Source: SIG510 sp045540975 (GTDB taxonomy: Bacteria; Bacillota; Clostridia; Oscillospirales; JAAYXM01). From it: 12,796 bases of DNA. Shown piece after piece: positions 5,380 through 12,796 of this stretch. The stretch lies in the NCBI GenBank assembly GCA_045540975.1, contig JAZQIE010000167.1, positions 1 through 12,796 on the forward strand, read 5' to 3'. Numbering within the stretch: position 1 is the stretch's first letter; the number at the start of each line of letters is the position of its first letter. The position numbers were made by a program, and so were the translations under genes. Under the pieces are notes generated by a model, which did no database searches, was not told the DNA's origin, and saw only the letters and a list, made by a program, of their open reading frames with translations.

Positions 5380-6030
5380 ATGTATTGCAAGAAATGCGGA
5401 GAGAGCCTGATGGGGGCGAAGTACTGTGTTCATTGCGGGACCAAGCATACGAGCGAGAGCGGTGCTTTATACGAAAGTATTGCGGTGAGTGACCGTGCCA
5501 ACGGTTGTCAGCGGTGCGGGACGGCTTTGGAGGAGTGGTACAGCTACTGTCCGTACTGCGGAACGCGGGCGGGGAGCAGTGGAGGAAGCGATGTCGGGTC
5601 TGCACCGAATGAAACGATTGGGTTTTGGACCGCAATGGTGAACTTTTGGAGGTTTTTCGGGGTATGGAGCGGACGTACCACGCGCCGTGAGTTTTGGTAC
5701 GGTGTTTTGTGCTGGGACCTGATTGCGCTGGTGGTACTGATTCCGCTGATGGTCCTTCTTACTTTGCATGTCCCGACTCTTGGGGATGCTGTTACATACG
5801 CCATCGGTGCGGCGGTGAATCTTGCGAGCGCTGCCGCGATGAGCCGCAGACTCCATGATACGGGCAGAACGGCGCACAATCTGTGGCTCCTGCTCATTCC
5901 GTTGGTCGGACTTGTGGTTTTATACATCTTTCTTGCGGCGCCGAGCCATCCGAACGGGGAGGCATTCGGTCCGTACATCACCCGCGAGAATCAGAATGAA
6001 TATGCGCGTTGGAATGCGAAGTCGAATTGA
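5380..6030 (+). CDS. Zinc-ribbon DUF805 membrane protein
   Basis: This 216-aa protein has two N-terminal zinc ribbons: C3/C6 with C16/C19 and C43/C46 with C57/C60, each ending in CG-T as usual. Residues 85 to about 195 form a DUF805 membrane domain with its signature WSGRTTRREFWYGVL (97-110), two or three hydrophobic helices (about 112-130, 136-154, 167-187), SRRLHDTGR (155-163) and a closing APSHPNGEAFGPY. Fusions of zinc ribbons to DUF805 are common in Clostridia. Their role is unknown, though inner-membrane location is clear. The start ATG 5380 follows GAAAGGGG (spacing about 10) and a G-run. It lies directly downstream of the toxin remnant. Its stop overlaps the -35 of the next promoter. 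Confidence 0.85.
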   Translation: MYCKKCGESLMGAKYCVHCGTKHTSESGALYESIAVSDRANGCQRCGTALEEWYSYCPYCGTRAGSSGGSDVGSAPNETIGFWTAMVNFWRFFGVWSGRTTRREFWYGVLCWDLIALVVLIPLMVLLTLHVPTLGDAVTYAIGAAVNLASAAAMSRRLHDTGRTAHNLWLLLIPLVGLVVLYIFLAAPSHPNGEAFGPYITRENQNEYARWNAKSN

Positions 6031-6055
6031 CTTTCCGAGATTTTTTTGATATACT
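6027..6055 (+). promoter_or_regulatory. Sigma-A promoter with extended -10
   Basis: TTGACT (6027-6032), 17 bases, then TATACT (6050-6055) preceded by TG at 6047-6048. The -35 overlaps the stop codon of the DUF805 gene. It would start the lipoprotein-yitT transcript. Confidence 0.75.
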
Positions 6056-6091
6056 TTGGTGTGCAAAAAAAAGAGAAGGAAGTGGACGAGA

Positions 6092-6397
6092 ATGAAACGG
6101 ATATTGGCGGTTGTACTGCTTGCGGTACTGCTCATGACCGGCTGTGCATCCACACAGGAGAAGTTGGTTGGCAAGTGGGAGCGCGAAGGAGACAGGCTTA
6201 CCCTCAACGAAGACCTTTCGGGCGAGCTTACGGGCACTCCGATTTCCTGGCTGTATGCAAACGATGAGCTGCAGATGATTTACTCTGACGGGATGAGCGT
6301 TTCCTTTACCGTGGAGTTTGACGGGGAGGACAACCTCGCCCTCACCACGATTGGGGATTACGGAATGACGGCGGAGTTTCGCCGTGTGGAGGACTAA
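6092..6397 (+). CDS. Small lipoprotein with lipocalin-like fold
   Basis: This 101-aa lipoprotein starts MKRILAVVLLAVLLMTGC, a signal peptide with lipobox LMTGC and lipidated Cys18. It should sit on the outer face of the membrane. The mature part (KLVGKWEREGDRLTLNEDLSG, later SVSFTVEFDGEDNLALTT) has the strand pattern and the GKW...LTLNEDGSG opening of small lipocalin-like (DUF5640-type) domains of Clostridia. No enzyme residues are evident. ATG 6092 is in frame after AAGGA at 6076-6080, a rather long spacing of 11. Its stop is immediately followed by the yitT start. Confidence 0.75.
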   Translation: MKRILAVVLLAVLLMTGCASTQEKLVGKWEREGDRLTLNEDLSGELTGTPISWLYANDELQMIYSDGMSVSFTVEFDGEDNLALTTIGDYGMTAEFRRVED

Positions 6398-7234
6398 ATG
6401 AAGAAAGCGAAACCGATTTTGATGACACTTTGCGGCACCATGATGACCGGCTTTGCAATCGGCGCGTTTTTAACGCCCAACAAGGTGGTCGGCGGCGGTG
6501 CTTCGGGTATTTCCACCATTTTGTTTCATACCCTTGGGATTTCCCCGGGTGTGAGTTTCTTTGTGATTAACTTAATCTTTTTGGCGTTGGGGCTTCGGGT
6601 CTTGGGGCGCGATTTCATTGTGAAGACGTTAATCGGCATCACGCTGCTCTCGGTCTTTACCGAACTCTTCAACCTGATTCCCATTTACACCGAAAACCTG
6701 CTCCTTGCGGTGATTTTCGGGGGCGGGCTGTACGGCATCGGGATTGGCATCTGCTTTGCGGCGGGGGCAAGCTCGGGCGGTACCGACATCATCGGGCGCA
6801 TCATTCAGACCAAGTTTCCGCACGTGCCGATTGGCAAGATGCTCCTGTTTGTGGACGGTGTGATTATTTTAATCTCGCTCATGGTCTTCCGCAATTTGGA
6901 GCTTACCATGTACGGCATTCTCGCGCTTTTGGTGTCGAGTTTTTCGATTGACGCGGTCATCAATATGTTTAACGTCTCGCGGCTGGTGTTTGTCATCACC
7001 GACCGTGGCACGGAAATCGCGCACAAGCTGGTTTCCACCTCGCCGCGCGGTGTGACACTCATTCCCGTGCACGGCGTGTACTCGGATACCGCAAAGCAGA
7101 TGCTCTTCTGCGCGCTCAAGGAGAGCGAGGTCGCGGCATTCCAGAAGAAGGTGCTGGAACTCGATGAGCACGCCTTCATCGTCTTTGCGGAATCGCAGCG
7201 AATCAAAGGCAACGGCTTTTATCTCTACCAATAG
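6398..7234 (+). CDS. YitT/DUF2179 family membrane protein
   Basis: This 278-aa protein of the YitT family has about five membrane helices in residues 8-185, including VGGGASGISTILFHTLGIS (31-49) and GICFAAGASSGGTDIIGRII (117-136), both typical of the family. A cytoplasmic DUF2179 domain covers about residues 192-278 (RLVFVITDRG, RGVTLIPVHGVYS, LDEHAFIVFAESQRIKGNGF). Family members are inner-membrane proteins of uncertain transport function. Length and motifs are complete. ATG 6398 directly abuts the lipoprotein stop, with GGAGG 7 bases upstream inside that gene, so translation is coupled. An ordinary chromosomal gene between TerS and TerL is out of place and marks the locus as rearranged. Confidence 0.9.
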   Translation: MKKAKPILMTLCGTMMTGFAIGAFLTPNKVVGGGASGISTILFHTLGISPGVSFFVINLIFLALGLRVLGRDFIVKTLIGITLLSVFTELFNLIPIYTENLLLAVIFGGGLYGIGIGICFAAGASSGGTDIIGRIIQTKFPHVPIGKMLLFVDGVIILISLMVFRNLELTMYGILALLVSSFSIDAVINMFNVSRLVFVITDRGTEIAHKLVSTSPRGVTLIPVHGVYSDTAKQMLFCALKESEVAAFQKKVLELDEHAFIVFAESQRIKGNGFYLYQ

Positions 7235-7238
7235 GAAC

Positions 7239-7265
7239 AACCGCCTGTTTTGGCGGTTTTCTTTC
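7239..7265 (+). terminator. Rho-independent terminator after yitT-type gene
   Basis: AACCGCC (7239-7245), loop TGTTTT, GGCGGTT (7252-7258), then TTCTTTC. It closes the lipoprotein-YitT operon and stands between it and TerL. No -10/-35 pair is evident from 7266 to 7305. Confidence 0.8.
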
Positions 7266-7305
7266 ACACAACTAACCGAACAAATGTTTGAAAAGGAGGA
7301 AGGAT

Positions 7306-8502
7306 ATGAAGATTTATTTACCCGATGTGGTGGGGCGCGGATACCGTGAATTTTGGGAATTTCGGGGGCGGTACCGCGTGGTCAAGGGCAGCCGCGCGTC
7401 CAAAAAGAGCAAGACCGCGGCGCTTTGGTACATTGTGCATTTGATGAAATACCCGGAGGCGAATTTACTTGTGGTGCGAAAGACCGAGCGGAGTTTGAAG
7501 GATTCCTGCTATGCGGACCTGCTTTGGGCGATGGAGCGGCTGGGGGTGAGAGACGAGTTTCACTGCACCACCACACCCCTCTCGATTACCTACAAGCCGA
7601 CCGGTCAGCAGGTGCTGTTTCGCGGTGTGATGGAAAGTCTCAGGCTTACCTCGATTGCGGTGACCCACGGAAGCCTTTGCTGGATGTGGGTGGAGGAGGC
7701 GTATGAGATTACGGACGAGGCTGAGTTTCAAACGCTGGATGAGTCCATCCGCGGCGGCGCGGTGTTCAAGCAAATCACCCTGACCTTCAACCCGTGGAGT
7801 GAGACCCATTGGCTGAAGGCGAGGTTTTTTGACCGCGAGGACCCCGAGGTGCTTGCGATGACGGTCAATTACACCCAAAACGAGTGGCTGGACGAGTCCG
7901 ACCGCGCGATGTTTGAACAGATGAAGAAGCGTGACCCGAGGCGATACCGTGTTGCGGGCTTGGGGGAATGGGGGATTTGCGACGGGCTGGTCTACAACGA
8001 TTGGGAGGAGCGCAGATTTGACATTGACGCGCTTCGACCCCACACCCGCGCGATTTTCGGCTTGGATTTCGGCTACACCACCGACCCTGCCGCGCTGGTC
8101 TGCGCGCTTGCGGATGAGGAGAAGCGCATCCTCTATGTGTTTGACGAGCTTTACGCCAAGGGGCTGACCAACCGTGTCCTTTCTGCGCGGATTTCCGAGA
8201 TGGGGTACGGAAAGGAGCGGATTGTGGCGGATTCCGCCGAGCCGAAGAGCATTGCAGAACTCAGAGAATGGGGGATTGCGCGCGTGACTCCCGCGCGCAA
8301 GGGTGCGGACTCGGTGCGCTCGGGGATTCGGTATTTACAGGACTGGCATATGGTGATTCATCCGCGCTGTGCCGCTTTCCTCGGAGAAATCTCGCGCTAT
8401 GCCGAGACCGAGGACGGCACCTCGGGTGACGACCACCTCATGGACGCGCTGCGATATGCGGCGGAGGAGCTGCGACGGGGGGAATTGTTCAGCTTTTGCT
8501 GA
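7306..8502 (+). CDS. terL: Phage terminase large subunit
   Basis: This 398-aa protein is of the Terminase_3/PBSX-like type and is intact by motif. The ATPase has a Walker A variant GSRASKKSKT (residues 28-37), Walker B LCWMWVEEA (124-132, acidic pair at 130-131) and coupling motif LTFNP (159-163). The RuvC/RNase H-like nuclease has GLDFG with D254, VADSAEPKS with D309, and DDHLMDALRY with D375/D376/D380. It would power DNA packaging and cut concatemers with TerS and the portal. ATG 7306 has AAGGAGG (7293-7299) 6 bases away. It is separated from TerS by 5.9 kb and is followed by non-phage genes rather than a portal. A terminator lies just upstream with no visible promoter, so it is probably not expressed or depends on read-through. 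Confidence 0.9.
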   Translation: MKIYLPDVVGRGYREFWEFRGRYRVVKGSRASKKSKTAALWYIVHLMKYPEANLLVVRKTERSLKDSCYADLLWAMERLGVRDEFHCTTTPLSITYKPTGQQVLFRGVMESLRLTSIAVTHGSLCWMWVEEAYEITDEAEFQTLDESIRGGAVFKQITLTFNPWSETHWLKARFFDREDPEVLAMTVNYTQNEWLDESDRAMFEQMKKRDPRRYRVAGLGEWGICDGLVYNDWEERRFDIDALRPHTRAIFGLDFGYTTDPAALVCALADEEKRILYVFDELYAKGLTNRVLSARISEMGYGKERIVADSAEPKSIAELREWGIARVTPARKGADSVRSGIRYLQDWHMVIHPRCAAFLGEISRYAETEDGTSGDDHLMDALRYAAEELRRGELFSFC

Positions 8503-8505
8503 AGA

Positions 8506-8568
8506 GTGAAATTGCGGAGCCGCGATTTCACTGCCGAAGGCAAATTTCATTGCACCGCAGGTGTTTTT
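8506..8568 (+). repeat. Short hairpin array D after terL, possible terminator
   Basis: GTGAAATTGCGG (8506-8517) pairs with CCGCGATTTCAC (8520-8531) with one G-U pair. TGCC/GGCA (8532-8542), an AATTTCAT spacer and CACC/GGTG (8553-8563) running into TTTTT (8564-8568) follow. The spacer GTGAAAT/ATTTCAT is a close relative of array A's GTGAAGTT. The last hairpin with its T-run may also end terL transcription. Confidence 0.65.
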
Positions 8569-8596
8569 CTCTTATGCATATCCTTCGTTGAAATTG

Positions 8597-8625
8597 TTGA
8601 CATTTGTCGATATTTGGAGTAAAAT
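8597..8625 (+). promoter_or_regulatory. Strong sigma-A promoter
   Basis: A perfect -35 TTGACA (8597-8602), 17 bases, then TAAAAT (8620-8625), ending 45 bases before ATG 8671. It is the only clear promoter for the block 8671-9430 and, by read-through, for the TIR gene. Confidence 0.85.
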
Positions 8626-8670
8626 GGAACTACCGTTTTGTACGGGAGAAAATGATAAAGGGGAATGATC

Positions 8671-8961
8671 ATGAAAAAACTGCTTAGCATCATTGCTGCG
8701 GTTCTCGTCGTCGCGCTTCTGGTCGTGTATGTTCCGTATTATTTCCATACCTGCGACAGTTGCGGAGAGTTTTTTGTCGGTCCGGGTTACGATGCAAATC
8801 TGTTTGTGGATCTGTTTACAAAAGACGAACAGATTATTTGTGCGGAGTGTGCGGAAAAGCATCACATTGTCGGTTCCGGGATTTTCGGGAAGGATCTTTC
8901 CGAATACAGCCGTCCCGCAATCGTAGATCCGTACTCGGCATTGATGTTACTCTTTCAGTAA
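8671..8961 (+). CDS. Small membrane-anchored zinc-finger-like protein
   Basis: This is a 96-aa protein with an N-terminal hydrophobic helix (residues 4-24, LLSIIAAVLVVALLVVYVPYY) after two lysines. Two Cys pairs follow, C28/C31 (TCDSC) and C57/C60 (CAEC), then HH. The pattern suggests a metal-binding ribbon just past the membrane, and the positive N-terminus predicts that the ribbon is outside. ATG 8671 is preferred over ATG 8665 because AAAGGGG (8657-8663) is 7 bases away. It is first in the transcript from the promoter at 8597 and lies 19 bases before the next gene. I do not know a function for it. Confidence 0.65.
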   Translation: MKKLLSIIAAVLVVALLVVYVPYYFHTCDSCGEFFVGPGYDANLFVDLFTKDEQIICAECAEKHHIVGSGIFGKDLSEYSRPAIVDPYSALMLLFQ

Positions 8962-8980
8962 ATTTTAGGAGGATTTCAAC

Positions 8981-9430
8981 ATGAAAAGAACAATTGCACT
9001 TCTTCTTGCGCTTGTCATCATGGCTTCCATGTTCGCAGGCTGCACCACCAACAAAGGCGAAATCGAGACTCTGTTTGCAACCTATCAGACCGCTTGCAAT
9101 TCGCTGGATCTCAACGCGATGATGGACTGTGTCACTCCGACCATTACCAATCCGCTCAAGACCGCGGTTGGCATCGTCGGTAAGATGACTGCAAATGATA
9201 CCGATACCCTTTTGGATCGCATTGGCGGTCTCATCATGAACGACACCAAGGTGAGCAAGAAGGAATACTTCTCTACTGTGAAGTTCGATCTCGGTAAGAT
9301 TACGGTTGAAGATGATTTGGCAACCGTTGAGGTCGTCCTCACTTACACCGGCAACGGTGCGGAATATGTCGAAGAGGTCACCTACGAGTGCGTTTACTAC
9401 GCGGAAAAGTGGTATCTCAAGAGCTTCTAA
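8981..9430 (+). CDS. Lipoprotein with NTF2-like domain
   Basis: This 149-aa lipoprotein has a signal peptide MKRTIALLLALVIMASMFAGC and lipidated Cys21. The mature part opens with a helix (IETLFATYQTACNSLDLNAMMDCVTP) and closes with paired strands (ITVEDDLATVEVVLTYTG, EEVTYECVYYAEKWYLKSF). That is the usual order in NTF2/SnoaL-like (DUF4878-type) lipoproteins of Clostridia, which bind small ligands or other surface proteins. AGGAGG (8967-8972) is 8 bases before ATG 8981. It shares a transcript with the preceding gene and is followed by a strong terminator. Confidence 0.75.
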   Translation: MKRTIALLLALVIMASMFAGCTTNKGEIETLFATYQTACNSLDLNAMMDCVTPTITNPLKTAVGIVGKMTANDTDTLLDRIGGLIMNDTKVSKKEYFSTVKFDLGKITVEDDLATVEVVLTYTGNGAEYVEEVTYECVYYAEKWYLKSF

Positions 9431-9440
9431 GAAAACCCAA

Positions 9441-9475
9441 AAGCACTCGAAGGATTCCTTCGGGTGCTTTTTTTT
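9441..9475 (+). terminator. Strong terminator directly before the TIR gene
   Basis: AAGCACTCGAAGG (9441-9453), loop ATT, CCTTCGGGTGCTT (9457-9469) with one wobble pair, then a run of eight T (9468-9475). The TIR gene's ribosome site begins at the next base and its ATG is 13 bases on. Confidence 0.85.
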
Positions 9476-9487
9476 CGAGGTGAGAGA

Positions 9488-12400
9488 ATGTACAAATACG
9501 ATGCATTTATCAGCTACCGTCACAACGGCTTGGACGGTGCGGTTGCGGAAAAATTGCAAAAACAGCTGGAGCGGTATCGCCCGCCCAAGTCATTCAAGGG
9601 GGAGCGGACGGAAAATTGGCGCGTTTTCCGCGATGAGACCGAGTTGAGCGCGGGGAGTGATTTGGATGCGAACATCAAAGATGCACTCAAAGAATCGCGC
9701 TTTTTGATTGTGGTTTGCTCGCCGCGTACCAACGAGTCGCGCTGGTGCAAGGAGGAGATTGAATACTTCAAAACGGTCAACGGCGGGAAAAACGACCGTA
9801 TCATCACATTGGTTGTGGAGGGGGAGCCCGAGGAGATTTTCCCTGCCGCGCTCATGAGCGAGACGGTTGCGCGTACGGATGACAACGGCGAGGTGACATA
9901 CGAGACCCACGCGGTCGAGCCGCTTGCTGCGAATATCTCCGCGCCCACGAAAACCGCGACCATGCGGAATTTGAAAAAAGAGTTTTTGCGCATTGCGGCG
10001 CCCATGCTGGGGTGTGGATACGACGATTTATATCAACGTGCACAGCGCAGAAGGGTTCGGAATTGGATTGCGGTGGGCACGAGCATTGCGGCGTTGGTGT
10101 TTCTGTTCGGACTTTACAGCAGTGCCATGCTGTTTAAAATCTCCACACAGGCGGAGGAGCTGCTGCGGACAAACGAAAGTCTGGTAGCGAAAACCGCCGA
10201 GGCGGAGGCGAATCTCAAGGAGGCAAACCGTCAGCGCGCGGTAGCGGAGGAGAATCTCAAAGAGGCGGAGCATCAGCGGAAAATCGCCGAGGTGAACCTT
10301 GCGGAAGCGAAGCGGCAGCAGTCGATTGCGATAAGAAATGCGGCGGAGGCGAATTTTCAGCGGAGTATTGCGCAAAAAAACGAAGCGGAGGCAATCTCCG
10401 CAAACCAAAATCTGCGCGCAAAAAATGCGCAGATTCTGACCGACCAGGCGCAGCTGTATTTGGAAAACGGCGAGCTTTACAAGGCGGTGAGAGCGGCGGT
10501 GGATGCGATTCGGGAGGGCGGAAAAAACACCGCTGCCGAGCGCATCATCACATCGGCGACCGGAATCTATTCCAACGAGAAGTCGCGGCTGAACGCCACG
10601 GTTTCCCTCAGCGGTGAGGTGGAGTTTTTGCGCGTGACCGAGGACGAGACGCGCGTGTTCGCGTATGACTCCGCAGACGTGGTTTCGGTGGTGGATGCGC
10701 ACAGCTCCGAGCTGCTTTGTGCATATTCGGTGAGCGAGCTTTTCAGCAAGACGTCACTGATTGTGTCCGCCGAGGTTTGCGGAACGGTTGCATATCTTTT
10801 GGGAAGCTACGGGGTTTGCGCGCTTGATCTTACGCAGGGGAGCCTGCTTTGGTGCTATGAACCCGATGACGTCTCTTCCTACGACCTGCTTGTGACCTCG
10901 CCCGAGTCGGAGACTTTGGCGATGGTGAACTATTACGGCCCGATTGTCTTAAACAAGCGCGACGGAACCGTGGTGTTTGACGGACGCGGAGAGAAGTATT
11001 CGACCGAAAACGGCGGGTATTCTCATGTCGCGGCGATGGATACAGACGGTACAGTCTATCTTGCAAACGAAGACGATGCGAAGCTTTTGGTATTCCGCGG
11101 CGGCGGGATTGAGCGGTATGAGTACCCCGCATTGACCGAAGAGACCGACCTGCTCTCGCTCACAGTGGGGAAGGATGCGGTGTATCTGAACATTGTGACG
11201 TCCGGCGATGAGGACCGCGGGATGCTACTCAGCATTGCAAAGAGCGATATGAAGCAGCGCTGGAGCTACGAATATACCGATCGGTATCTAAGCGGCTTTT
11301 CCTACTGCAATGCATTTGAACTCAAGCACAACCTGCCCGATGAGAACGGAGAGTACCACGCGCGCGACGGGGTGGTGCTGGCGCTCCCGTACAGTGTGCA
11401 TGCGCTTGACCGCAGGAGCGGTACGAACTACTTCCTGGCACAGTCGAAAGACGAGATTTACGAAGTGCGTCCGAATGGGATGATGCTTTCTCTTCATACC
11501 GAGGTCGGCCTTTACACACAGGCCGCGCTGTTTTGCGGGACTATAAACGGGGTGGTTACCGATCTGCTTTATCCGATGAGCGGATACGAAAAGGAGATGC
11601 CTGTGGCGCACACAAGCGGTGAGATTCTGGCATATACAAGCGAAAATCATGCGAAGAGATTCACCGTCAGCCGCAGTATCACACGCAGTGAGCACACCAT
11701 GTTTGAAGCATTTCCGGAAGCGAATTGGTATTACGAGCCTGCGGCGGACAATGGCGCGGGATATTACGCGGCAACGCGCTCCAAGTCCTTGGGGGACAGT
11801 AAATACGAGAATTCGGTGTTTATATTTGACACAAATGAGGACCGCGTAGTTTTTGAGACCGTGATTCCGATTCGCCCGGATGAGCTGGCCTTTTCCAAGG
11901 GGCATCTGTTTGCGGTGGATGATTACGACGGCGCGGTTGTAATTCTGTCACCGGACGGCAAGATTCGTGCGCAGGTTATGATGAAGGAGGAAATCGCGGC
12001 GTGTCTGAAAGACGATCGGTATGTTTCGGTGTTTGACCCGTATCTCCATCCGATTGGGAGTGGGGTGCTTTACTGTGTGGAAAGCGGTGCGTATCACATC
12101 ACACAGGACGGCGCGGTCAGACGGGTGCTTTCGGGCGAGGGGCTGGAACGGTACACCGTGGACGGGACAACACTTGCCTTTGTGCAGGACCATTACACAA
12201 CCGGGGCTGCGACTGTGATGACGCTGGATTTAAAGAGCGGGCGTTTGGTCAAGGCTTCGGTCAGCGCCGCGCGTGACACGATTTCCTGTGTGGCGCAAAG
12301 CGGTGACACCACGGTCTACCTCTGCACCGAGGGGTATTTCGGAGTGATGGATTCCGACGGGAATGTGAGAAAAATCTCGTACGCGAAAAATGAGATTGCG

Positions 12401-12778
12401 CCGGTCTCGCTCGTCTTATCTCCGGACGGGAAGTGCCTTATTGTTTCATGCATGAACGGTGCACTTCTTAAATATGACATGGAGACCCTTGCGCTTTCCG
12501 CAACGCTCGAGACCGAGCGGAGTCTGAATGCATACGATACACTCACTTTCGTTACGGAAGACACCGTGCTCTTACAGGACGGACTTTCGTGGGTGTTCGT
12601 GGATGCAGACGTTATGGACATACGGCTGGAGAGTGATGAGAGCCGATACTTCTTCCGCGAAACGCGGCAAATTCTTTTTGCAAGCTGGTTGGAAAGTGTA
12701 AGACGCTTCTGGGTTTGTCCGTATTACAGCAGTGATGAGATATTGGCAGTTGCCGAGGCCTGGCTTGGAAATCAATGA
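9488..12778 (+). CDS. TIR-domain transmembrane receptor with coiled coil and beta-propeller
   Basis: In this 1096-aa protein, residues 1 to about 150 are a TIR domain: YDAFISYRH (4-12), VFRDETELSAGSDL (46-59), FLIVVCSPRTNESRWCKEEIEYF (72-94, split as FLIVVCSP, then SRWCKEEIEYF). Glu90 lies four residues after Trp86, where the catalytic Glu of TIR NADases such as SARM1 sits, so NAD+ cleavage or signalling is plausible. Residues about 192-216 are one membrane helix preceded by QRAQRRRVR, placing the TIR inside. Residues 220-312 form a coiled coil of about seven-residue AEANLKEANRQRAVAEENL-like repeats. The remaining 740 residues are repeated strands ending in D-G or S-P-D-G-K turns, a PQQ/WD40-like beta-propeller predicted outside. 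ATG 9488 follows GAGGTGAGAG; a GTG at 9464 lies in the terminator. The architecture is known in Clostridia; whether it defends against phage is inferred. Confidence 0.85.
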   Translation: MYKYDAFISYRHNGLDGAVAEKLQKQLERYRPPKSFKGERTENWRVFRDETELSAGSDLDANIKDALKESRFLIVVCSPRTNESRWCKEEIEYFKTVNGGKNDRIITLVVEGEPEEIFPAALMSETVARTDDNGEVTYETHAVEPLAANISAPTKTATMRNLKKEFLRIAAPMLGCGYDDLYQRAQRRRVRNWIAVGTSIAALVFLFGLYSSAMLFKISTQAEELLRTNESLVAKTAEAEANLKEANRQRAVAEENLKEAEHQRKIAEVNLAEAKRQQSIAIRNAAEANFQRSIAQKNEAEAISANQNLRAKNAQILTDQAQLYLENGELYKAVRAAVDAIREGGKNTAAERIITSATGIYSNEKSRLNATVSLSGEVEFLRVTEDETRVFAYDSADVVSVVDAHSSELLCAYSVSELFSKTSLIVSAEVCGTVAYLLGSYGVCALDLTQGSLLWCYEPDDVSSYDLLVTSPESETLAMVNYYGPIVLNKRDGTVVFDGRGEKYSTENGGYSHVAAMDTDGTVYLANEDDAKLLVFRGGGIERYEYPALTEETDLLSLTVGKDAVYLNIVTSGDEDRGMLLSIAKSDMKQRWSYEYTDRYLSGFSYCNAFELKHNLPDENGEYHARDGVVLALPYSVHALDRRSGTNYFLAQSKDEIYEVRPNGMMLSLHTEVGLYTQAALFCGTINGVVTDLLYPMSGYEKEMPVAHTSGEILAYTSENHAKRFTVSRSITRSEHTMFEAFPEANWYYEPAADNGAGYYAATRSKSLGDSKYENSVFIFDTNEDRVVFETVIPIRPDELAFSKGHLFAVDDYDGAVVILSPDGKIRAQVMMKEEIAACLKDDRYVSVFDPYLHPIGSGVLYCVESGAYHITQDGAVRRVLSGEGLERYTVDGTTLAFVQDHYTTGAATVMTLDLKSGRLVKASVSAARDTISCVAQSGDTTVYLCTEGYFGVMDSDGNVRKISYAKNEIAPVSLVLSPDGKCLIVSCMNGALLKYDMETLALSATLETERSLNAYDTLTFVTEDTVLLQDGLSWVFVDADVMDIRLESDESRYFFRETRQILFASWLESVRRFWVCPYYSSDEILAVAEAWLGNQ

Positions 12779-12796
12779 AATAAGCGACGTGATTCA

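Noticed and set aside
5467..5981. - strand reading frames opposite the DUF805 gene
   Set aside because: The + strand has clear zinc-ribbon and DUF805 motifs; the antisense frames are rich in Arg/Ser/Pro and lack ribosome sites.
10028..10702. 224-aa - strand reading frame inside the TIR gene
   Set aside because: It is antisense to the coiled coil, whose repetitive codons keep the opposite frame open; the Leu/Arg-rich product is an artefact.

Overview
The window looks like an accessory region of a low-to-mid GC Gram-positive chromosome, most likely a gut-type clostridium (Bacillota, class Clostridia). The basis is strong AGGAGG-type ribosome sites, sigma-A-like promoters, lipoproteins with Gram-positive-style lipoboxes, a YitT-family membrane protein, and a TIR receptor architecture I recognise from Clostridia. 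No rRNA or tRNA gene or other species marker is present, so the genus cannot be named. Almost all genes read on the + strand.

Region 1 (1-1415) is a phage-derived early/late junction. After two terminators and an extended -10 promoter come a phage replication-type winged-helix protein with a collapsed low-complexity tail, an ArpU/RinA-like late regulator and the small terminase subunit TerS. The large subunit TerL, normally adjacent, lies 5.9 kb further on (7306-8502). No portal, protease or capsid gene follows TerL. The prophage is therefore broken or has been used as a landing site.

Region 2 (1416-7305) is the cargo between TerS and TerL. It holds a 557-aa modular protein that resembles a polymorphic toxin: a helical N-terminus, a peptidoglycan-binding-like repeat and an AT-richer hydrophobic C-terminus. 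Two tandem paralogues of unknown family (226 and 239 aa) follow it and are candidate immunity or accessory proteins. Next comes a remnant of a second copy of the toxin-like gene. Then there are a zinc-ribbon/DUF805 membrane protein and, under its own good promoter, a lipoprotein-yitT operon ending in a terminator. No promoter is visible between that terminator and TerL.

The cargo is edged and interrupted by arrays of very short hairpins separated by an 8-9 base spacer motif (GTGAAGTT or TCGATATG). The spacer flips to its reverse complement halfway through each of the three larger arrays. One array (5150-5335) sits inside the toxin remnant between two copies of a 9-base sequence. The intact toxin gene in the same window carries that 9-mer once, so it serves as the empty site. 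This is direct evidence that the hairpin arrays move.

Region 3 (8506-12778) follows TerL. A short hairpin array precedes a textbook TTGACA-N17-TAAAAT promoter. It reads a small membrane-anchored zinc-finger-like protein, then an NTF2-like lipoprotein, then a strong terminator. Immediately after the terminator lies a 1096-aa TIR protein with one transmembrane helix, a coiled coil and a large C-terminal beta-propeller-like region predicted to lie outside the membrane.

The points most worth following are the mobile inverted hairpin arrays, the toxin-like protein with its two paralogous partners inside a split terminase locus, and the TIR receptor whose expression seems to depend on terminator read-through.
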